Assembly: GCA_934169535.1 (NCBI GenBank)
Contig: CAKPOC010000062.1
Location: forward strand, 1 to 5,513
From: an uncultured Clostridia bacterium
GTDB lineage: Bacteria; Bacillota; Clostridia; TANB77; CAG-508
Length of the DNA stretch: 5,513 nt
Direction of reading: 5' to 3'
Numbering within the stretch: position 1 is the first letter of the stretch; each line of letters opens with the position of its first letter. Under the pieces are notes generated by a model. It was not told where the DNA came from and ran no database searches. It worked only from the letters and a program-made list of their open reading frames with translations. Position numbers and translations under genes: made by a program. Shown in pieces: positions 5,077-5,513 of this stretch.

Positions 5077-5513
5077 TTATTTTTGTATTTTTGTTTTTCT
5101 TTCTTTTTTTATTTGATCTCCCCAGTAGGTTTCAACAAAATTATCGAAATCTTCTAGGTCTGATTCATCCATGTTTGCTCTCATTTCTTCAAGATTTTTA
5201 TCTGTTATTTTATTTGTTATTTGATATTCTCCATCAACATATTCTAGTATATTTTGATATCTGTATAAATTTTGTTCTGTTACTTTTGAAAAATATGTTG
5301 TTGCATTTTCAAAGAATTTTTGAACTTTTCCATCCATAGTCTTTTCGCCTTTATAGTCATGATCATATGTTGTTCTATCAACTACAGGAATACATTCTGT
5401 TACTCTCTCTATGTATCTTCTTCCTCTAAAGTCTTTTTGTAAATGTATATCAAAGTTTAATACTTGTACAACCTGTTCTTCGGCTGTTTTTTCGTTTTTG
5501 AATACTCCTGCTC
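5077..5513 (-). CDS. cpaF: CpaF/TadA-family secretion ATPase, C-terminal part (N-terminus beyond right edge)
   Basis: The frame is open from the right edge to a TAA at 5077, giving 144 whole codons. An ATG at 5337 is internal and not a separate start, as the frame upstream is uninterrupted and conserved-looking. The first third reads E-E-Q-V-V-Q-V-L-N-F-D-I-H-L then G-R-R-Y-I-E-R-V-T-E. This is the pattern at the end of the CpaF/TadA (type II/IV secretion, VirB11-like) ATPase domain: a hydrophobic F-D-I-H-L strand, then an R-Y-I-E-R-V/I-T-E strand. The Walker motifs lie outside the window. The C-terminal tail of about 90 residues is acidic then lysine-rich (ends KKERKTKIQK). It hydrolyses ATP in the cytoplasm to power pilus assembly. 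Its place directly before a T2SSF platform gene, in the order ATPase then platform then pilin-like genes, supports the call. Confidence 0.82.
   Translation of the reverse strand, partial: AGVFKNEKTAEEQVVQVLNFDIHLQKDFRGRRYIERVTECIPVVDRTTYDHDYKGEKTMDGKVQKFFENATTYFSKVTEQNLYRYQNILEYVDGEYQITNKITDKNLEEMRANMDESDLEDFDNFVETYWGDQIKKERKTKIQK

Noticed and set aside
5077..5337. Separate 86-aa gene starting at the ATG at 5337
   Set aside because: The same frame is open to the right edge and carries the CpaF-like F-D-I-H-L and R-R-Y-I-E-R motifs just upstream, so this is the end of a longer gene.
5091..5339. Open frame of 82 codons on the plus strand, Phe/Leu-rich
   Set aside because: Antisense to the ATPase C-terminus; the composition is explained by Lys/Glu/Asn codons on the other strand.
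1..5513. CRISPR arrays, tRNA or rRNA genes, insertion sequences, attachment sites
   Set aside because: I saw no regularly spaced repeats, cloverleaf-like segment, transposase-like frame or terminal repeats anywhere in the window.

Overview
The window is strongly AT-rich (by eye under about one third G+C) and almost wholly coding on the minus strand. It uses purine-rich Shine-Dalgarno (SD) sequences and standard stop codons; tryptophan is read from TGG, so code 11 fits. This suggests a low-GC Firmicute/Clostridia-like bacterium, probably an uncultured gut lineage. The taxonomic call is an inference from composition and gene content.

Read in the direction of transcription (from the right edge to the left), the layout is: the C-terminal part of a CpaF/TadA-family secretion ATPase (5513-5077, N-terminus outside the window); a possible 7-codon minicistron (5049-5026); a 653-residue polytopic membrane protein with two T2SSF-like domains, combining what TadB and TadC do in classical Tad systems (5029-3068); then a series of small single-pass membrane proteins at 3058-2444 (204 aa), 2420-1917 (167 aa), 1842-1414 (142 aa), 1345-902 (147 aa) and 878-129 (249 aa). 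The start of one more such protein (67-1) runs off the left edge. No gap exceeds about 75 bases between credible features, and no plus-strand gene is credible.

Four of the small proteins start with the same motif, M-E-(N/S)-A-x-K-A-L, followed directly by a hydrophobic helix. Three of these (204, 167 and 147 aa) and the 142-aa protein also share a motif about 20-30 residues after the helix (F/Y-N-x-x-F..Y, then G-T/S, then L/I-I/V-N) and a related C-terminal strand region. The simplest reading is a Tad/type IV pilus-like or pseudopilus machine: the ATPase powers assembly, the double-T2SSF protein is the inner-membrane platform, and the small proteins are a diversified set of pilin-like subunits. 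None has a standard prepilin leader. A cut after Ala4 would put Glu at +5 in two of the four, as in classical pilins.

Two kinds of regulatory detail stand out. A very good promoter (TTGCAA, 17 bp, TGC-TATAAT) lies directly after the 167-aa gene and can express the 142-aa gene and everything downstream separately from the ATPase/platform genes. Two genes (the platform protein and the left-edge gene) have their best SD 30-34 nt before the start codon, with a hairpin or a minicistron filling the gap.
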